Positions 60,060-64,000 of a DNA stretch of 64,000 nucleotides are shown here, piece by piece. Source of the stretch: Paralvinella palmiformis (Eukaryota > Annelida > Polychaeta > Terebellida > Alvinellidae); contig JAODUP010000321.1 in the NCBI GenBank assembly GCA_025642065.1, positions 288,501-352,500 on the forward strand. Reading direction: 5' to 3'. Each line of letters starts with the position of its first letter. The first letter of the stretch is position 1. A program made the position numbers and the translations under genes. The notes beneath the pieces were generated by a model. The model saw nothing but the letters and a program-made list of their open reading frames with translations, had not been told where the DNA came from and did no database searches.

Positions 60060-60640
60060 AGGTGGGTTGCCAACTGAGTGTATTTGCTAAAATCCGAGAT
60101 TTGCCAGGTGTGTATTGTAAATCCATATCATATATCCATTTTGTTAGCACCAGTCTTTATAGTCTGGGTGTCTTTTTGATTATTCCCAGTAGTGGTTTCC
60201 GATCCGTGTCTGTAGCTATCTTGGTTCCATAAATGTACTTGTGACATTTCTCCCATGCGAATACTATACCAAGGCATTCCTTCTGTATTTGTGTGTATAT
60301 GCACTCAGCATGTCATAGAGCGTGCTACTTATGCAACAGGAGGCCATGTTGAATCACATAGATGCATTAGCATTGCACCTAAAGCATCCTTTAAAGCATC
60401 AGAGGATATTTTTATTAGCTTCCGTGGATCAAATAAATTAGTTTTATTTTATTTGTCAGAACCGTTTAGATCTCGTCCCACTCGTTTTCCTGTTCAGTAG
60501 ACCATTCCCATGCTGTATCTTGTTTAAGCAGGGGACACAATGCCTTTTTGTTGGCTGACTAGTCTAGTGTGGCATGAATCTAGCCAGGTAGTTAATCACA
60601 CCAACGGCTCGCTTGACAACTTCTTTGGTTTCTGGACGCT
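60060..60640 (-). pseudogene. Gypsy RNase H region remnant
   Basis: Fits the position between reverse transcriptase and integrase. ISSDALKDALGAMLM resembles the RNase H start. Frequent stops. Confidence 0.5.
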
Positions 60641-60659
60641 TCATCTCGTGAGTAGCTTG

Positions 60660-61190
60660 AACCTTCTTATCATCAGGTTACATACCATCACGAGTGAGTT
60701 TGTCTCCAAGGAACGTAATTTGTTCGACACATATTTCACACTTGTTCTTATTTAGCTTTAAATTGGCTGCATTGATTCTTTCTAGAGCACTTTGTAGTCT
60801 CCTGTCATGTTCTTCTTTTGTACATCCCCAAATTAGTATGTCATCAATAAAAACGCGAACTCCATCTAGACCTTCAATGATTCCGTTAATTGTCATGTGG
60901 AATGTTTATGGTACTGAGCTGATCCCATACGGCATTCTCTTGAAGCTATATCTCCCATATGGTGTTGCCATTGTTATCAACACGGGGCTTACTTAATCTA
61001 ACTGAATCCTTGTGAAGCGTCTAGCTTAAAGAAGAACTGTTCTCCTGCCATATCAGCAACGATCTCTGATTTGTGTGGCAAATGGTAATGTTCCTTCTTG
61101 GGGTGCGTATTTAAATCTTTTGGGTCCAAACACAGCATGAGGCTCCCATTAGATTTTCCGCTATAACGAGTGCATTAACCCAATCAGTTG
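60660..61190 (-). pseudogene. Gypsy reverse transcriptase remnant
   Basis: CLDPKDLN, FKLDASQGF and VFIDDILIWG (catalytic FIDD box) in order, then KNKCEICVEQITFLG. Interrupted by stops near 61000. Confidence 0.85.
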
Positions 61191-61394
61191 GTTCATCCAT
61201 ACGTCTAATTACACCTATCTTCTCCAGTCTATCAAGTTTAGTTTTGTTTTCCTCTCAGAGTGAATGGCACGCGTCTTGCTGCATGTACAGATGGGCCAGC
61301 ACTTTCTTTCAGCTGTATGTGGTATTTGCCTGGCAGACATCCAAGTCCGTCGTATATGTAATTTGGTATATGTTATCCTTTGGTGACTGTATGT

Positions 61395-61660
61395 ACCTGT
61401 ACATGCTGACTTTTCTTGACCAATCCCGTTAGTTCTAATGCTCTGGATCCCAGTAATGATGTTTTGTCATCACCGATAATGACAACAAATCCAATGTTAC
61501 AAATGATATTATTATATTTTACTCTTCCAAGGTTTATCCCGATTGTAGATATGATGTCGTTTGTTGTACGTTTTGCCTGTGACCCCCCCCCCCCCGTGTC
61601 AATCTTCAGAGGTAGTATTGTTCCATTTACTGATGTTCTTACCGGATCGCCTTACAGCAC
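61395..61660 (-). pseudogene. Gypsy aspartic protease remnant
   Basis: LPLKIDTG (active-site DTG near 61600) runs into a 12-bp homopolymer (C on +), coding GGGG, where a functional protease has a more varied loop. LGSRALELTGLV follows. Confidence 0.7.
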
Positions 61661-61686
61661 CGACGCTAACTGGTACAGTACAGCTG

Positions 61687-61941
61687 CTAGCGCCACCTGT
61701 CATTGCCTGTATCTGGCATATCGTCATTAGAAAGTACTCTTTCTTTCACTTTCAGATTTAATGTTCCTGGAACAATTTGATCCCGTATTAGAGAGTCTTC
61801 AAGTATCCCGTAATTACATGTTCTAGCTTTGTGTTTCAAGTCAGTAACGTATTGTTCTATTGTTTCACCTTCGTGCTGTAAACGTGTACGAAACACATAT
61901 CGTTCGTGTTTCATTAAGTAGTAGTGTACAATATTGATCAA
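61687..61941 (-). pseudogene. Gypsy gag remnant
   Basis: FRTRLQHEGETIEQYVTDLK, LKHKARTCNYG and LIRDQIVPG match the retrotransposon gag pattern. An upstream start is lost. Confidence 0.75.
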
Positions 61942-62060
61942 ACTTACGTATCACCGCAGCAAAACTGCCCCCTTCTCCATCTGTGAATGGCAATGTATAT
62001 ATATGTTAATCACTAGGGATAAGCGTACAGTATTTCATAACACAAATATATCATTACAGT

Positions 62061-62290
62061 AATTACTTACATGAGCTCATTTTCAGATGCAGTATATGTG
62101 TAATAGTTATCGATTACATCGTAGAAATAATCGAAATCGATTATTGTTAGCGTGATTACAGAATGCTTGCTTATTAGCATATCATATAATGTTATCATAT
62201 CAATACTCCAGAGATTCTTTGGAATATATAATTACTAATTTAAAATATGAATAAACTAATTCTTGCATTTTTGATCAAGCGATAATGGCG

Positions 62291-62333
<43 letters not shown>

Positions 62334-62950
62334 TAATTGCACCGTCACTCAAATTTATCCCATTCGTCCGCAGTAGGACCTACTTAATACAAACTTATGA
62401 ATAGGATGTTCCGCAGTGTGTGTGTGTGTGAGTGTGTGTGAGAGTGTATTTTTGTATGTGCGAGAGTGTGTGTGCGTCTCTGTGTGTATGGCATCGTTTT
62501 CTGTACACTAATACTGAGCATACCTCCATATTATGGTGTACAAATAATCAGCCACATGCCGATCAGTAGAAGTTGATCCATATACCTTAAAATCGCTAGT
62601 GTACATTAAACAATTCTCACTTCGATTAAACACATACTTCCAGATATATCTATTATTTTATTATTAATAGTGAAATCAGTTCAATAAATGTAAGCAACTT
62701 AGTTACATTGACACACCATATTCATATTTAGGCGACAAAACATGTTAATTCAATACAATCGTTATTCATGTAAGCTCCATCTGAAAAGTACCGAGATCCT
62801 TCAGCTAAGTTCTCTCTTTTAAAACTCCGAACTCATGTGGTCTCGGAATCTACTTTATTCCTCTACTCAAAACGGTACAAAAACTATACACTCCTCGAAA
62901 CTATACACTCCAGAACCACCACTCTCTCCTCCCAAAACAAATCTACAAAA
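62061..62950. other. Intergenic with simple repeats
   Basis: (AT)n at 62295-62331 and interrupted (GT)n at 62417-62495; otherwise nothing recognised. Confidence 0.5.
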
Positions 62951-62952
62951 AT

Positions 62953-63055
<103 letters not shown>

Positions 63056-63575
63056 AATTGTCCTCTCAGCACCGCCAGCTTTGTTGTCCGATAGACCCCG
63101 CATGGTCACCTGGTCTAATCACCACTGACTTGGCTGAGTCGAGAACAATCCCACACTAAAACTCCTCCCACACACCCAAACAGGTATATAAAGGGAATTC
63201 CCCCCCCCCCAGCACAATCAGTGTGTTGTCCAGTGGAGACTCGCATGTCCCTTGATCCAATCTCCGCTGACTTGGCTATACCATTACAAACATTCACTAA
63301 CAAAGTTTTCATACATTCAACGCACACCACAAAAACATTAATAGAATACAAACCCAACCAAACCACGCGGCTACGACATCTACACCCGTGCGATCCCAAC
63401 AACCGGCCGGCCACACATCCCCAAGCGGCACGGAACGGGTGACCACCAACTTCTCTCGCACATCAATCAATCGGAGATCTATGGTTTCACATCCATTTGA
63501 CCCCACAATTGGTCGGCCACAAACCGTTAAGCGGCACGAACGAATTCTCCCTAACATCAATTAAATCGTTAACCG
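63056..63575. other. GC-rich block with TATA box and internal duplications
   Basis: Composition differs sharply from the surroundings. Contains GTATATAAAGGG at 63184, a 53-bp diverged direct repeat (63083-63135 and 63225-63277, both ending TGACTTGGCT), and a second repeated theme (CGGCCACA ... AAGCGGCACG) near 63407 and 63513. No long ORF of known type. Perhaps a transposon promoter region or LTR; identity unknown. Confidence 0.5.
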
Positions 63576-63598
63576 GCCATAACTTTACACATCGTTAA

Positions 63599-63701
<103 letters not shown>

Positions 63702-64000
63702 GGTGTGGAAATATTTTTATATATAGGTTTCTTTTGGACCACAGAAGTAGTTATCATAGGTATATAGTAAGTCACCATTGAACCACATGCACGTGTTGTT
63801 TACTGTGAGTTGTGGTATCAAATGGTATGTGTTTTACGTGCTTCCGCTTTTTGTACGTAGCCTGCATGTAGCCGCTTTCCTGTGGGCGTGACATATTTGT
63901 CGCGTACGAAAAGCGAATTAGCTGGTTCCCACAGGCTGATGAGTAGACCAGACACATGTATAGGTATACGTATATCTGTATCAATATATGGAGGTATGGA

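Larger units (their letters stand above)
59228..62060 (-). mobile_element. Ty3/gypsy LTR retrotransposon, decayed
   Basis: Minus-strand order gag, protease, reverse transcriptase, RNase H, integrase zinc finger. About 55 bp starting TGTTAAYCRCTAGGGATA is shared in the same orientation by 59228 and 62004, consistent with the 3' edges of two LTRs (ending TAACA on the minus strand). Similarity then fades, so the LTRs are eroded. Many stops and frameshifts; the integrase core is absent. Confidence 0.75.

Noticed and set aside
63309..63560. 83-codon minus-strand ORF in the GC-rich block
   Set aside because: Open frame follows from GC-rich composition; no known motif and it crosses the internal repeats.

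Overview
The window is metazoan nuclear DNA. Coding sequence is split into many short exons with GT-AG introns, composition is AT-rich, and microsatellites, minisatellites and transposon remnants are abundant. A lophotrochozoan, most likely a mollusc, is the best guess from the cadherin style, the FMRFamide-receptor-like GPCR and the repeat types. That taxonomic call is inference, not proof. Layout: (1) 125-31178 (+) is the 3' part of one giant cadherin gene. I reconstruct 53 exons that stay in a single open frame for about 2813 codons. The 5' end lies outside the window. About 23-24 cadherin repeats are followed by a dibasic RQKR site, one canonical repeat, a membrane-adjacent domain like that of protocadherin-15/cadherin-23, one membrane span, and a tail of about 150 residues ending in a class I PDZ ligand. 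Most linkers replace the calcium-binding DxNDN motif with an xRNxN or RDQ motif. Almost every repeat is built from a pair of phase-0 exons, and repeat types alternate with a two-repeat period. The introns carry two minisatellites, a pogo-type MITE, a 1.1 kb duplicated block and many (AT)n/(CA)n tracts. (2) 31179-51050 is mostly intergenic. It holds the cadherin 3'UTR, the second copy of the 1.1 kb block, two tRNA-derived SINE-like units, several tandem arrays including a 1 kb GACAAN hexamer array, and a non-LTR retrotransposon fragment. (3) 51055-53300 (+) is a complete two-exon class A GPCR gene, probably a neuropeptide receptor of the FMRFamide-receptor-like group, with a TATA box and poly(A) signals. 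(4) 53300-64000 is transposon-rich: a pogo/Tigger-like element with a decayed transposase, a non-LTR 3' end, a decayed Ty3/gypsy element on the minus strand that lacks the integrase core, and an unusual GC-rich block between two long microsatellites at the far end. No bacterial-type operons, CRISPR arrays or rRNA genes are present. The two real genes appear unrelated in function and are simply neighbours about 20 kb apart.
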